Part shown: positions 1 to 9,779 of the stretch, piece after piece
Position numbering within the stretch: the stretch's first letter is position 1
Layout: each line of letters opens with the position of its first letter
Source: QWPT01 sp964393015
GTDB taxonomy: Bacteria > Planctomycetota > Phycisphaerae > Phycisphaerales > SM1A02
DNA length: 64,000 nucleotides
Assembly: GCA_964393015.1 (NCBI GenBank)
Contig: CAYMSD010000004.1
Span: 10,139-74,138, forward strand
Direction of reading: 5' to 3'
Translations under genes and position numbers: made by a program
The notes under the pieces: generated by a model
The model's input: only the letters and a program-made list of their open reading frames with translations
Database searches by the model: none
What the model was told of the DNA's origin: nothing

Positions 1-2
1 TC

Positions 3-476
3 GACGCGCGCACGCCGTCGGGCGGCATCGAGACGCGTGCGACGGCGACGCAGACGGCAGCCGAGGACGGCGTCACGAGCCTCGCCGAGATCGCGGCCCG
101 CGACGAACGGCTCGCGCGCGCGCCCGAGTTCATGCGGCCCCTCGTCGCGTGGGCCGACGAACGCTGGCACGCCGAGCCCGCGCAGGTCCGCACGCTGCTG
201 AAGGCAGCCGCCGCGGGAGGCGCATTCATCGGATTCGTCCTCGGCGTCTGGCTCCCGCAGTCGTCTGCAGCGTTCCTCACGAGCATCGTCGGCGGGCTCT
301 TCACCGTGTCGGGTGCGTTTCCGGTGGCGGCACATCTCTCGGGCCGACCCGTCACGCCCGTCGCCCCGATCGGGTGGCTTCTCCTTTGGTCGGCGCTTGC
401 GCTTGCGGGTTGGATCTTCCAGTCGAGCCGCGCAGGGGGCGCGAGAGACGACCCCGACGCGCCCGCACGCCCCTGA
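3..476 (+). CDS. C-terminal part of an unidentified membrane protein (5' end outside window)
   Basis: The frame is open from the first bases of the window, so this is the 3' end of a longer gene. The visible part has a charged stretch, then two or three hydrophobic segments: one around GGAFIGFVLGVWLP, a possible short one after it, and one around IGWLLLWSALALAGWIF. It ends in a short Gly/Arg/Asp-rich cytoplasmic-looking tail. I do not recognise the family. The first internal ATG is at 132, but the reading frame clearly continues upstream of it. The stop at 474-476 is 12 bp before lysA. The -10-like box of lysA overlaps the end of this gene. Confidence 0.6.
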   Translation, partial: DARTPSGGIETRATATQTAAEDGVTSLAEIAARDERLARAPEFMRPLVAWADERWHAEPAQVRTLLKAAAAGGAFIGFVLGVWLPQSSAAFLTSIVGGLFTVSGAFPVAAHLSGRPVTPVAPIGWLLLWSALALAGWIFQSSRAGGARDDPDAPARP

Positions 477-482
477 TAGCAT
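477..482 (+). promoter_or_regulatory. -10-like hexamer before lysA
   Basis: TAGCAT ends 6 bp before the lysA ATG at 489. This is the same spacing seen before many other start codons here, and it suggests a leaderless lysA transcript. No convincing -35 is visible. Confidence 0.35.
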
Positions 483-488
483 CGCGCC

Positions 489-1835
489 ATGGATCTCTTC
501 TCCTACAGGGACGGCGCGCTCTACGCCGAGGACGCGCGCGTGGCGGACATCGCGGCGGAGGCGGGCACGCCCTGCTTCATCTACTCGCGCCAGACGATTC
601 TCGCGCACTACGACCGTCTCGTCGCGGCCTTCGCGCCGATCGACCCGCTCGTCTGCTATTCGGTGAAGAGCTGCGGCAACCTCTCGGTGCTGCGCGTCCT
701 CGCGGAGCGCGGCGCGGGCATGGATGTCGTCTCGGGGGGCGAGCTCTTCCGCGCGCGCGAGGCTGGCGTGCCAGCGGCGAAGTGCGTCTACGCGGGCGTC
801 GGCAAGACCGACGCCGAGATCGTCGGCGCGATCCGCGCAGGGCTCGGGCTCTTCAACTGCGAGAGCGAGGAGGAGTTCGAGAACATCGCCCGCCTCGCCG
901 CCGCCGAGCGCGCCACCGTGCGCGTGGCGCTGCGCATCAACCCCGATGTCGACCCGAAGACCCACCGCTACACCTCGACGGGAAAGAAGGAGACCAAGTT
1001 CGGCGTCGACCTCGAGCGCGCGCGCCGCGTCTTAGCGAACTACGGCCGCGATGCGCACGCGCGGCTCGAGGGCCTGCATCTTCACATCGGCTCGCCGATC
1101 TACACGGTCGACCCCTATCGCGAGGCGATGACGAAGACCGCGGAGCTCGTCGGGGAACTCGCGCGAGACGGCTTCGCGATCCGCTCGATCGACCTCGGCG
1201 GCGGCTTCGGCGCGGACTACGAGAGCGCGCAGTCGCCCGCGCTCCTCGACTACGCGGCGGCGATCGTTCCGATCGCGAAGCCGCTCCACGACCAAGGCGT
1301 CCGCTTCATCCTCGAGCCGGGCCGCACCATCGTCGCGAACGCGGGGATCCTCGTCACCAAGGTGCTCTACACGAAGACCTCGGGCGACAAGCGCTTCGCG
1401 ATCTGCGACGCGGGCATGAACGCGCTGCTGCGCCCGTCGCACTACGGAAGCTTCCACTTCATCTGGCCGGTGGAGCCAGGCGTCGCCATGACGCCCGCGC
1501 GGCGTGCGCCAGACCCGGGGCTGCAATCAGGCCTCGCGGGAACCGTTCCGCAGGATGTCGTCGGGCCGCTCTGCGAGACGGGCGACTTCCTCGCGCTCGA
1601 CCGCGCGCTGCCTGCGACCATCGCGCGCGGCGACCTTCTCGCCGTCTTCACCGCGGGCGCCTACGGCATGAGCATGGCGAGCCGCTACAACTCGTCGCCG
1701 CTTCCCGCGGAGGTGCTCGTGTCGGGCGCAACGGCCGAAGTGGTGCGCGAACGCGAGGACTACGCGGCGCTCGTCGAGCACGAGCGGGCTCCGCGTGCGC
1801 TCGCCCTCGAGGCGGCGCAGGAGGTGCACGCATGA
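489..1835 (+). CDS. lysA: diaminopimelate decarboxylase
   Basis: This is a PLP-dependent fold-type III decarboxylase that converts meso-diaminopimelate to L-lysine, the last step of lysine synthesis. At 448 residues it is the usual length for LysA. The pyridoxal lysine lies in CYSVKSCGN (about residue 58). The glycine-rich phosphate-binding loop is GGGFGADY, followed by EPGRTIVANAG, and the active-site Cys region is CETGDFLA. Near the C-terminus, YGMSMASRYNSS matches the family's substrate-binding stretch. The stop overlaps the start of the next gene (ATGA at 1832-1835), so the two are probably translationally coupled. No other lysine-pathway gene is in the window. Confidence 0.95.
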   Translation: MDLFSYRDGALYAEDARVADIAAEAGTPCFIYSRQTILAHYDRLVAAFAPIDPLVCYSVKSCGNLSVLRVLAERGAGMDVVSGGELFRAREAGVPAAKCVYAGVGKTDAEIVGAIRAGLGLFNCESEEEFENIARLAAAERATVRVALRINPDVDPKTHRYTSTGKKETKFGVDLERARRVLANYGRDAHARLEGLHLHIGSPIYTVDPYREAMTKTAELVGELARDGFAIRSIDLGGGFGADYESAQSPALLDYAAAIVPIAKPLHDQGVRFILEPGRTIVANAGILVTKVLYTKTSGDKRFAICDAGMNALLRPSHYGSFHFIWPVEPGVAMTPARRAPDPGLQSGLAGTVPQDVVGPLCETGDFLALDRALPATIARGDLLAVFTAGAYGMSMASRYNSSPLPAEVLVSGATAEVVREREDYAALVEHERAPRALALEAAQEVHA

Positions 1836-2227
1836 TCCTCTTCACCAGCGACCTTCTCTTCGGAAGCAAGATCCTCGGCGCAGCGAAGCACGCCGGCCTG
1901 CGCGGGCAAGGCGTCCGCAACCGCGGCGCGCTCACGCAGCACGCGCCGCTCGCGACGCACTACTTCCTCGACCTCGAGTCGGATCTGGCGGAAGGCGAGT
2001 CCGCGGAAGAGCTCCTCGACGCGGCGCTCGGCCACCCGCATCTCTGCGTCTACGCCTTCGCGGGCCACCTGCAGGCAGACAAGCTGCGCGCGGCGCAGGC
2101 GCGGCTCGCGGCGGCGGGCGGGCGCCACCAGGTCCACTCGCGCGGGTCGCTCAACGCACGGCTCGTGGAGATCCTGCCGCCGGCCGCTGCGCCCGACGCC
2201 GGCACCTCCGGCACGGGGGCACGCTGA
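1832..2227 (+). CDS. conserved-looking small protein of unknown function, coupled to lysA
   Basis: A 131-residue protein whose ATG overlaps the lysA stop by 4 bp. Its own stop overlaps the next start (TGATG at 2225-2229). The sequence starts MILFTSDLLFGSKI and alternates short hydrophobic strands with helices (for example LCVYAFAGHLQADKLRAAQ), which resembles a small alpha/beta or receiver-like fold. I see no phospho-acceptor Asp in the expected place, so a signalling role is not supported. The Ala/Pro/Gly-rich C-terminus is probably disordered. The tight coupling on both sides argues that it is a real gene in a lysA operon. The function is unknown. Confidence 0.7.
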   Translation: MILFTSDLLFGSKILGAAKHAGLRGQGVRNRGALTQHAPLATHYFLDLESDLAEGESAEELLDAALGHPHLCVYAFAGHLQADKLRAAQARLAAAGGRHQVHSRGSLNARLVEILPPAAAPDAGTSGTGAR

Positions 2228-2724
2228 TGGTCGGCCGCGAGGAAGACGGCGTCTGGATCACGCTCAAGGAAGAGATCCACGCCTCGCCCGAGGAGGTCGC
2301 CTCGTGCATCGCCAACGCGAATGGCCTGTGCCGCTGGCTCGCCGTCGGCGCCGAGTACCCCGAGGAGGCGGGCGGCACGCTCGAGCTCGCGTGGGACCGC
2401 GAGTGGAACCGCACCACGGAGGTCAAGGTGCTCGACCACGACTGCGAGGGACTCCGCGACGGCCGCGCGCGCGTCAAGTGGGAGTGGTTTCCCTCGCCGC
2501 TCGACGACACGCCCGTTCCGATCGAGATCGCCGTGTCGCCCCTCCGCGACAAGGGCGGCGACACGGGCGGCGCACGCGTCATCGTCCGCCACGGGCCGTT
2601 CCGCGACGACCCCGAGACGCTCCTGACCGTCGCGGACAGCGCGGAGAGCTGGCGGTGGTACCTCTGCAACCTCCGCAGCGTGCTCGAGACGAAGCACGAC
2701 ATGCGCGCCGTGCGGCCGCTCTGA
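2227..2724 (+). CDS. SRPBCC/START-like domain protein
   Basis: A 165-residue protein that begins with an acidic strand and then an AHSA1/SRPBCC-type pattern: EEIHASPEEVASCIANANGLCRWL early on, a series of beta strands, and a long C-terminal helix (SAESWRWYLCNLRSVLETK). That layout matches the helix-grip fold, which binds hydrophobic ligands. Family membership is inferred from the pattern and the ligand is unknown. The ATG overlaps the preceding stop by one base, so it is part of the lysA transcription unit. The unit appears to end here, because ffh has its own -10 element 45 bp downstream. Confidence 0.65.
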   Translation: MVGREEDGVWITLKEEIHASPEEVASCIANANGLCRWLAVGAEYPEEAGGTLELAWDREWNRTTEVKVLDHDCEGLRDGRARVKWEWFPSPLDDTPVPIEIAVSPLRDKGGDTGGARVIVRHGPFRDDPETLLTVADSAESWRWYLCNLRSVLETKHDMRAVRPL

Positions 2725-2769
2725 CGGAACACGCCGCGGGCGCCGCGCGGGGCCGCGGTTCCCCCGCCC

Positions 2770-2775
2770 TATACT
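2770..2775 (+). promoter_or_regulatory. -10 element of ffh
   Basis: TATACT lies 9 bp upstream of the ffh ATG at 2785. Transcription would begin within a few bases of the start codon, leaving no room for a Shine-Dalgarno sequence. The surrounding DNA is extremely GC-rich, so the AT-rich hexamer is conspicuous. Confidence 0.65.
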
Positions 2776-2784
2776 GCCCGCCCC

Positions 2785-4284
2785 ATGTTCGAGAACCTGA
2801 CCGACCGCCTCTCCACAGCCTTCCGCTCCCTCTCGGGGCGCGGCACGATCTCGGAATCGAATGTGCGCGAGGCGCTCGACGAAGTGAAGACGGCGCTCCT
2901 CGAGGCGGATGTCGAGCTCGGGATCGCCAAGCAGTTCTGCGACGATGTGATGGCGAAGGCCGTCGGCCGCGAGGTGACGAAGAGCCTGCAGCCCGGGCAG
3001 GAGCTCGTCGGCATCGTGCACGACGAACTCGTGGCGCTGATGGGCGCAGAGGGCGAGGAGAATGGATCGAAGCTCTTCCTCGTCGATCCAGGCCCGACCG
3101 TCATCATGCTTTGCGGCCTCCAGGGCTCGGGCAAGACGACGACCTGCGGCAAGCTCGCCGCGTACTTCAAGAAGACGGGCCGCTCGTGCCTCGTCGCCGC
3201 CGCCGATCTCCAGCGCCCCGCCGCCGTCGAGCAGCTGAAGCAGGTGATCGAGGGCGTCGCCACGGAGGCGAAGGGCGGCGCGCGCGTCGGCTTCCACGGC
3301 GAGCCCGACCAGTGCGCCGAGTACGGCAAGGCCGTCGGTGCCGCGATCGGCGTCTGCCGCCGCGCCGTCGCCAAGGGCCGCAGCGAGGGCTACGACATCG
3401 TCATCCTCGACACGGCGGGCCGCCTCCATGTGAACGACGAGCTGATGAAGGAGCTCGAGGGCGTGCGCCTCGCCGTGCAGCCGCACCAGATCCTCCTCGT
3501 CGTCGACGCGATGACGGGCCAGGACGCCGTGCGCAGCGCGAAGACCTTCCACGAACGCCTCAAGGTCGACGGCGTGATCCTGACCAAGCTCGACAGCGAC
3601 ACCCGCGGCGGCGCGGCGCTCACGGTGCGCAAGGTGACGGGCGCCCCGATCAAGTTCCTCGGCACGGGCGAGAAGTTCGACGCGCTCGACGAGTTCAGCC
3701 CGAAGCGCATGGCGGGCCGCATCCTCGGCATGGGCGATGTCGTCGCGCTCGTCGAGAAGGCGCGCGAGGAGGTCAGCGAGGAAGAGGCCGAGAAGATGGC
3801 GGAGAAGCTCGCGAAGGGCAAGCTCACCATGGACGACTTCCTCTCGCAGATGAAGTCGCTGCGGCGCATGGGCCCGATGAAGCAGCTGCTCGGCATGCTC
3901 CCTGGCGTCGGCAGCGCGCTCAAGGATGTCAACATCGACGACAAGCAGTTCGACCGGCTCGAGGGCATGGTCCACGCGATGACGGCGGCCGAGCGCAAGG
4001 ACCTGAAGCTCTTCAACAAGAGCCGCGTGCGCCGCATCGCGACGGGTTCCGGCACGACCCCGAACGAGGTGAACCGCCTCACCACGCAGTTCGAGGCCGT
4101 GCAGAAGATGACGGCGTCGCTTGCGTCTGGCGGCATGGCGGGCCGCATCAAGGCTGCGCGCGACATGGCGAAGTCGGGCGGAATGCCCGGCCTCGGCGGC
4201 ATGGCTGGGCTTCCAGGCCTCAGCACCAAGGGTTCGAGCGCCACCCAGTCGATCAAGTCGAAGTTCAAGCAGCGCAAGAAGTGA
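2785..4284 (+). CDS. ffh: signal recognition particle protein Ffh (SRP54)
   Basis: The GTPase of the signal recognition particle, which delivers nascent membrane and secreted proteins to FtsY and the Sec translocon. It is 499 residues long. An N-terminal helical bundle (about 1-95) is followed by the G domain with P-loop GLQGSGKTTTCGKLA, DTAGR and TKLDSDTRGG. The C-terminal M domain is methionine-rich (KQLLGMLPGVGSALK) and binds 4.5S RNA and signal peptides. The tail is rich in Gly and Met and ends in Lys/Arg. I did not find the 4.5S RNA gene in the window. queA follows 18 bp downstream on the same strand. Confidence 0.97.
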   Translation: MFENLTDRLSTAFRSLSGRGTISESNVREALDEVKTALLEADVELGIAKQFCDDVMAKAVGREVTKSLQPGQELVGIVHDELVALMGAEGEENGSKLFLVDPGPTVIMLCGLQGSGKTTTCGKLAAYFKKTGRSCLVAAADLQRPAAVEQLKQVIEGVATEAKGGARVGFHGEPDQCAEYGKAVGAAIGVCRRAVAKGRSEGYDIVILDTAGRLHVNDELMKELEGVRLAVQPHQILLVVDAMTGQDAVRSAKTFHERLKVDGVILTKLDSDTRGGAALTVRKVTGAPIKFLGTGEKFDALDEFSPKRMAGRILGMGDVVALVEKAREEVSEEEAEKMAEKLAKGKLTMDDFLSQMKSLRRMGPMKQLLGMLPGVGSALKDVNIDDKQFDRLEGMVHAMTAAERKDLKLFNKSRVRRIATGSGTTPNEVNRLTTQFEAVQKMTASLASGGMAGRIKAARDMAKSGGMPGLGGMAGLPGLSTKGSSATQSIKSKFKQRKK

Positions 4285-4302
4285 CGCGCGTCGGAATCCG
4301 CC

Positions 4303-5406
<1,104 letters not shown>

Positions 5407-5594
5407 TTGCGCCTCCATCGCACCTTGAACGGACGCGCGCGCCCCTCTTCGGGGAGAAGTCCGCTCCCGAGATGCGCGCTGCACGCCCTACGGTTGCCGT
5501 CGATCGCACGAGAAGTGCGCCGCCTGGCGGGCGTCGTCATCGCCCGCGAGGCGACGATCGGGCAGGAAACCTTCGGAGCAACAGGGGAAACCAG

Positions 5595-6182
5595 ATGAAG
5601 ACGCCATCGATGTCGGGTGCAACGCTTTCCGCAACCCTCGCAGCATCGCTCGCGACCTCCGCCTTCGCGGGTGCGGGCGTGCAGAACCTCGCGCTCGGGC
5701 GCGATGTCTCGCTCGTCGCGGGCAGCGCGAACGGGGCGGCGCTGTCGACGCTCACGGATGGCCTCTTCCTCCCTGCGGGAACGCAGTGGCAGAGCGGCAC
5801 GGTGTGGTGGAGCGGCACGGCGTCCATTCTCGAGATCGACCTCGGCGGCACGGTCGAGGTCATGGGCGCCGTCGTGCAGGCCGACAACAACGACGCCTAC
5901 CGCATGTGGTACCGCGATCTCGGATCCGGGTCGTATGTCGAGCTGTGGACGGTCAACCCGGCGGGCGGCGCAGGCATGCGCACGCGGCCGAACCCGGGCA
6001 ACAACGGCGAGATCTTCTATTTCGGCAGCTCGGTGCTCACCGACTCGATCCGCGTCGCCGCGATCGGCGGGGATGGCGCATACTCGCTCAGCGAGGTCCA
6101 GGCGTGGGGCGTCGTGCCCGCGCCTGGCGTCGCGGCGCTCCTCGCGCTCGCGGGCGGCTTCTCGCGCGGCAGGAGGCGGTAG
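5595..6182 (+). CDS. secreted protein with PAPG-type C-terminal sorting tail
   Basis: A 195-residue protein. It has a signal peptide (cleavage likely after SAFA, about residue 25), then a domain resembling a discoidin/F5-8C fold (NLALGRDVSLV at its start, VQADNNDAYRMWYRD and DSIRVAAIGGDGAYSLSEVQAWG near its end). The tail reads VPAPG, then a hydrophobic stretch, then RGRRR. That architecture is like PEP-CTERM proteins, with PAPG in place of PEP. It implies export and anchoring or sorting at the surface, which is inference. The ATG follows an AGGGGA purine run. It stands alone, converging on the vWA gene at 6189. Confidence 0.7.
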   Translation: MKTPSMSGATLSATLAASLATSAFAGAGVQNLALGRDVSLVAGSANGAALSTLTDGLFLPAGTQWQSGTVWWSGTASILEIDLGGTVEVMGAVVQADNNDAYRMWYRDLGSGSYVELWTVNPAGGAGMRTRPNPGNNGEIFYFGSSVLTDSIRVAAIGGDGAYSLSEVQAWGVVPAPGVAALLALAGGFSRGRRR

Positions 6183-6188
6183 CCGCCG

Positions 6189-9170
6189 TCAATCGCCACG
6201 GCCCTCGGAGTCCTCCGCGGCCCGGCGCTTGGCGCGGAGCAGCCTCGACGCGGTGCTCTCGAGTCCGTCGGAACCGTGCGCGGGTTCCGCACGCTCTCCG
6301 TCGTCCGTGGAGGCGACCGCTTCGGAGCTCGACGGCGCGACCCGTTCGACGAGGAGCACCTCGGCCGACGCGCGAGCGCTCGGCGGCGCGGCGGCTCCGC
6401 GGTCGCCGGGTTCATCGACGGCCGGTCGCGCGCCACGACGCACCCGCGCGAGCGCTGCGAGCATGGCGGGCGGACCCGCTGTTCCGACGCGCCCCGCGAG
6501 ACCGTCGCGCGCCGCCGAACCCAGCCCGCTCCAGTCGAACACGAACCGGCGGAACGCGACATCGAGGAGGAAGAGGACGCCCGCCGCGATCGCCAGCAGA
6601 TCCCAGAGACCCCGGGACATCAGCGGTGCCACGGCGCCCGCCCGCAGGTAGGCGTCGACGGCCTCTGCGGGCGTCGACAGCTCGATGACCCGTCCACCCG
6701 TCCGTGACGCGACCTGCTCGAGAAGCGCGCGGTTTCCGCCCATCACGCGGTACTCGCGGGCATACGGCGCGTTCACAGCCGTGAACACGCTGCTGCGACG
6801 CCCGAACCCGTCCTCCGCCAGCGCGACGCTCGCCAGATGCGTCCCCGCTTGCGTGAGGTCGAACTCGCCCCGCCAGCGCCCCGCGCCGATCTGCTCGAGC
6901 GTCAGCTGCCGAAGGGATCCATCGGGCCCGACGAGCGCGCCCCGCGGTTCCGTGACGACATCGAACCCGCCATCCTCGCGCGTGAGCTCGATGTCGACGA
7001 TGGCGCGGTCTCCGTCGATCCTCGTGCGTGCGACGGCGTTCGAGGGTGCGCTCGGCCGCATGAGCCAGCGCACCGTCTGCTCCCAGAAGGCGCGGTACTC
7101 GCTCCACGAAGGCCACTCGGTCGCCCAGCGCGCGCCCGCGTCGGAGGTGAACACGGCCGTGCGGCCAAGGCCATGGTTCCACGACGCGAAGATCGGATCG
7201 GTCGCCTCCGTGTTCGGCAGCACGATGTCAAGCGACGCGAGGCCCGGCCGCGGAACGGTCACCGTGTAGCCCGAGATCCTGGGGACCGCCCGCAGCCCAC
7301 GCAGCGGACCGCTCGTCGCGCCGAGCACGGTCGGCTGGAAGTCGCCTTCGACCGACATGCGCCGTCCGTACTGGTTGAACTCGCGGATGAAGATCTCGGG
7401 CAGCGCCTTGGCGCTCGCGAGGTCCGTCACGGGGTGGAAGCGGCCCTCGGCGATCTCCGCGATCCGCCTCAGGCTGGGGTCGCTCGCCCCCTCCTCGATG
7501 CCGATCGTGGAGACTGTGATTCCCAGCTTGCGGGCGCGCTCCGCGAGTTCAAAGCCGGCCTCGGGCGACCCTGCGGTCATGCCGTCCGTGAGGACGATCA
7601 TGTGCTTCGTCCCCGCGGTCGACTGGGCGAGCTCGTCGAGCGCGACCTTCATGGCCCAGTGCAGGTTCGTGCCGCCTCCCGAGGTGATGCCGCGGATCTG
7701 CCGCTCGACGAATGTGTCGCGCCCGATGGGTCGCCGCGGAACGACGATGTCGGGAGAACCGCTGAAGGCGATCACGCAGATCTCGTCGAGATGGCCGAGC
7801 GATCGGGCGCCCGCGGCCGCCGCTTCGTTCGCCATCGCCTGCTTGTGCGCGAACGCGCCCATCGCGGGAGAGGCCATGGAGCCCGATGCGTCGAGCACGA
7901 TCGCCACGGAGCCGCGCAGATAGTTGCGCGTCGCGGGCGGATCGAGAAGCACGGGAAGGGTCGACGCGACCTCCGACGCGATCCATCCGCCCGCACCGAG
8001 GCTCTGCGGGCCGCCGAGCATGAGCAGCCCGCCCCCGACATCGTGGACATACGCGCGCAGCAGTCGGTCGAGCTCGCCGTCGATCGTCCATCGCGGCACA
8101 TTGGCGAGGATGACCGCATCGAACCCCGAGAGCACCGCGCCGTCGGAGACGACCTCGGATGGGTCGAGCACGAGCGTCGGGACAGATGCCTGTGCGAGCG
8201 CCTCGACCAAGGGCGCACTCTCGACGCCGCCCGATGCGTCGATGACAAGCACGCGCCCGGCGCCTTCCACGATGGTGACGGCCGTTCCGATGTTGTTCGC
8301 ATCGATGCGGTCGTCGGCGGCATCCGCTGGCTCGAAGATCGCCTCGAACCGATGCGTCCCCGCGCCCGACAACTGGTGCGGGAAGACGAAGGTGCGCACC
8401 CCGGGCTCGAGCGAGACGAAGAGACCGTCGCCGGGCGAGTCAGGGTCGAGATCGACGAGCGCTCCCGTGTCCCGCAGGAAGATCGTCCCTTCCGCGAAGC
8501 CCTGGCTGCGGACAGCGAGCCGCAGCTCGATCACCTGCTCGGCGTTCGCGCGCGTCGGCGCACGAAGCGACTCGATCAGGACCTCGTTCGTGGCGACGAA
8601 CTCGAGCGGAACCACATCGATCGGAATGCCGCGCGCGGCTGCGACCTCCGCCTCCGCGAGCAGGCTCCCTGCGGTCTCGTTCCCGTCGGAGACGAGCACG
8701 ATGCGCTTGGCGAGCTCGGGCGGAAGGACGGAGATGGCGCGGCGGACCCCCGCCGCGAGGTCGGTTGCGTCTCGCGGGCCGCTGTACTCGCTGATCACGG
8801 GCGCCGAGCCCGTGCGCGCGGGCGCCGCGATCTCCGCCACACGCGCCACATGCACGAACGCCGCCTGGTCCATCTCATGGGGCTTTCCTGCGGCGAGCGC
8901 CTCCGCGAAGCGCCGCGCCTCGGAGACGGCCGTCGCAGGAATGGACCCGCTGTGGTCGACGACGAACGCCGTGGCCACCGCATCGCTCTCGCGCCGGAGC
9001 GACGGAAGCGAGAGCGAACCGACCATCGCCACGACGACGAGGACACGCAGCGAGAGCGAGGCGAGCCAGCGCGCCAGGCCCTCATGCGCGCGGCTCGGCC
9101 ACGACAGCAGCGCGATCGGGAGAAGGAGCGTCAGCAGCCACAGGAACTCGGGCCGTTCGAACTCGAGCAT
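6189..9170 (-). CDS. large membrane-anchored vWA-domain protein
   Basis: A 993-residue protein with N-terminal membrane segments (LWLLTLLLPIALLSW, then VLVVVAMVGSLSLPSL), the arrangement of BatA/BatB-like aerotolerance proteins. A first vWA-like domain carries the MIDAS-type motif VVDHSGSIP. A central class-I-glutaminase-like region (RVLVIDASGG through GGGLLMLGGPQSLGAGGW) follows. A second vWA domain has the classic DASGSM motif and TSGGGTNL. A C-terminal membrane helix is at LLAIAAGVLFLLDVAFR, and the tail is charged and low in complexity. The vWA domains suggest metal-dependent protein-protein contacts; the partner is unknown. TAGACT lies 6 bp upstream of its ATG. Confidence 0.8.
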   Translation of the reverse strand: MLEFERPEFLWLLTLLLPIALLSWPSRAHEGLARWLASLSLRVLVVVAMVGSLSLPSLRRESDAVATAFVVDHSGSIPATAVSEARRFAEALAAGKPHEMDQAAFVHVARVAEIAAPARTGSAPVISEYSGPRDATDLAAGVRRAISVLPPELAKRIVLVSDGNETAGSLLAEAEVAAARGIPIDVVPLEFVATNEVLIESLRAPTRANAEQVIELRLAVRSQGFAEGTIFLRDTGALVDLDPDSPGDGLFVSLEPGVRTFVFPHQLSGAGTHRFEAIFEPADAADDRIDANNIGTAVTIVEGAGRVLVIDASGGVESAPLVEALAQASVPTLVLDPSEVVSDGAVLSGFDAVILANVPRWTIDGELDRLLRAYVHDVGGGLLMLGGPQSLGAGGWIASEVASTLPVLLDPPATRNYLRGSVAIVLDASGSMASPAMGAFAHKQAMANEAAAAGARSLGHLDEICVIAFSGSPDIVVPRRPIGRDTFVERQIRGITSGGGTNLHWAMKVALDELAQSTAGTKHMIVLTDGMTAGSPEAGFELAERARKLGITVSTIGIEEGASDPSLRRIAEIAEGRFHPVTDLASAKALPEIFIREFNQYGRRMSVEGDFQPTVLGATSGPLRGLRAVPRISGYTVTVPRPGLASLDIVLPNTEATDPIFASWNHGLGRTAVFTSDAGARWATEWPSWSEYRAFWEQTVRWLMRPSAPSNAVARTRIDGDRAIVDIELTREDGGFDVVTEPRGALVGPDGSLRQLTLEQIGAGRWRGEFDLTQAGTHLASVALAEDGFGRRSSVFTAVNAPYAREYRVMGGNRALLEQVASRTGGRVIELSTPAEAVDAYLRAGAVAPLMSRGLWDLLAIAAGVLFLLDVAFRRFVFDWSGLGSAARDGLAGRVGTAGPPAMLAALARVRRGARPAVDEPGDRGAAAPPSARASAEVLLVERVAPSSSEAVASTDDGERAEPAHGSDGLESTASRLLRAKRRAAEDSEGRGD

Positions 9171-9176
9171 GCGCGG

Positions 9177-9182
9177 AGTCTA
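9177..9182 (-). promoter_or_regulatory. -10-like hexamer before the vWA gene
   Basis: On the minus strand TAGACT (9182 to 9177) ends 6 bp before the ATG at 9170. The surroundings are nearly identical to those before kbl: hexamer, then CCGCGC, then ATG. Confidence 0.5.
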
Positions 9183-9731
9183 TGCGGCGAACGCGGCCAC
9201 TTCGCGAGGCAGCGCGCGAATGCCGCGCCGCCTCGACTTCGCGACCGCGTAGCGCATCGACCTGTCGAAGCGCCGCGCCACGGATCCCGCGGTCGGGAAG
9301 CCCAGCTCGTCCATGCGATCGATGGCGAAGCGCCAGGCGAGATACTCCTCGAGGCAGCGCGGCTTGTGGATCCCGAGTCCGATCGCGTGATGCCCGACCT
9401 CGTGCAGGAAGATCGCGAGCCGCAGCGGGCTCGTCGGATAGGGCGACTCGATCGTGCGCTCGACGCGGCCGTCACGGTAGGTCCGCTCGACGGCGACGCC
9501 CGAGAGCGAGTTGCGCCATCGCTTCACGGCGAGGCCGTGGGCGGCGAGCATCTGGTCCACCACGGCGTCGTAGCGCCGCTGCACGGGCCGCGAGTGGTCG
9601 ACGCCGCGCGGCGGCTTGGGCATCCGCCGCGCCTCGGGTTCGGCCGCGCGATTCGGCGCGCGTCGCGTCCCCGGCCCGAGCCCGCGCCCGAACTCCCTCG
9701 CGAAATCGAAGAGAAGCTGCACCATCGCCAT
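9180..9731 (-). CDS. small metalloprotease-like protein with HEVGHH motif
   Basis: A 183-residue protein. The N-terminal third is charged and probably disordered. The C-terminal part contains LAIFLHEVGHHAIGLG (about residues 105-120), a zinc-protease-type HExxH motif, followed about 13 residues later by EEYLAWRFA, whose Glu could be a third ligand. No signal peptide or membrane helix is evident. I do not recognise a named family, and the motif resembles small gluzincin-like or ImmA/IrrE-like cytoplasmic peptidases. Its stop lies 9 bp upstream of the vWA ATG, so the vWA -10 hexamer overlaps the end of this gene. Catalytic activity is inferred only from the motif. Confidence 0.65.
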   Translation of the reverse strand: MAMVQLLFDFAREFGRGLGPGTRRAPNRAAEPEARRMPKPPRGVDHSRPVQRRYDAVVDQMLAAHGLAVKRWRNSLSGVAVERTYRDGRVERTIESPYPTSPLRLAIFLHEVGHHAIGLGIHKPRCLEEYLAWRFAIDRMDELGFPTAGSVARRFDRSMRYAVAKSRRRGIRALPREVAAFAA

Positions 9732-9779
9732 CGGGCGCTCTATCGGCGATCCACGGGCGCTCGCTCGACTGGCTCGTGC

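Noticed and set aside
149..2227. Very long Arg/Ala-rich open frame over lysA on the same strand
   Set aside because: It is an alternative frame of lysA, a common product of high GC content. Only its last part (from 1832) is a plausible gene.
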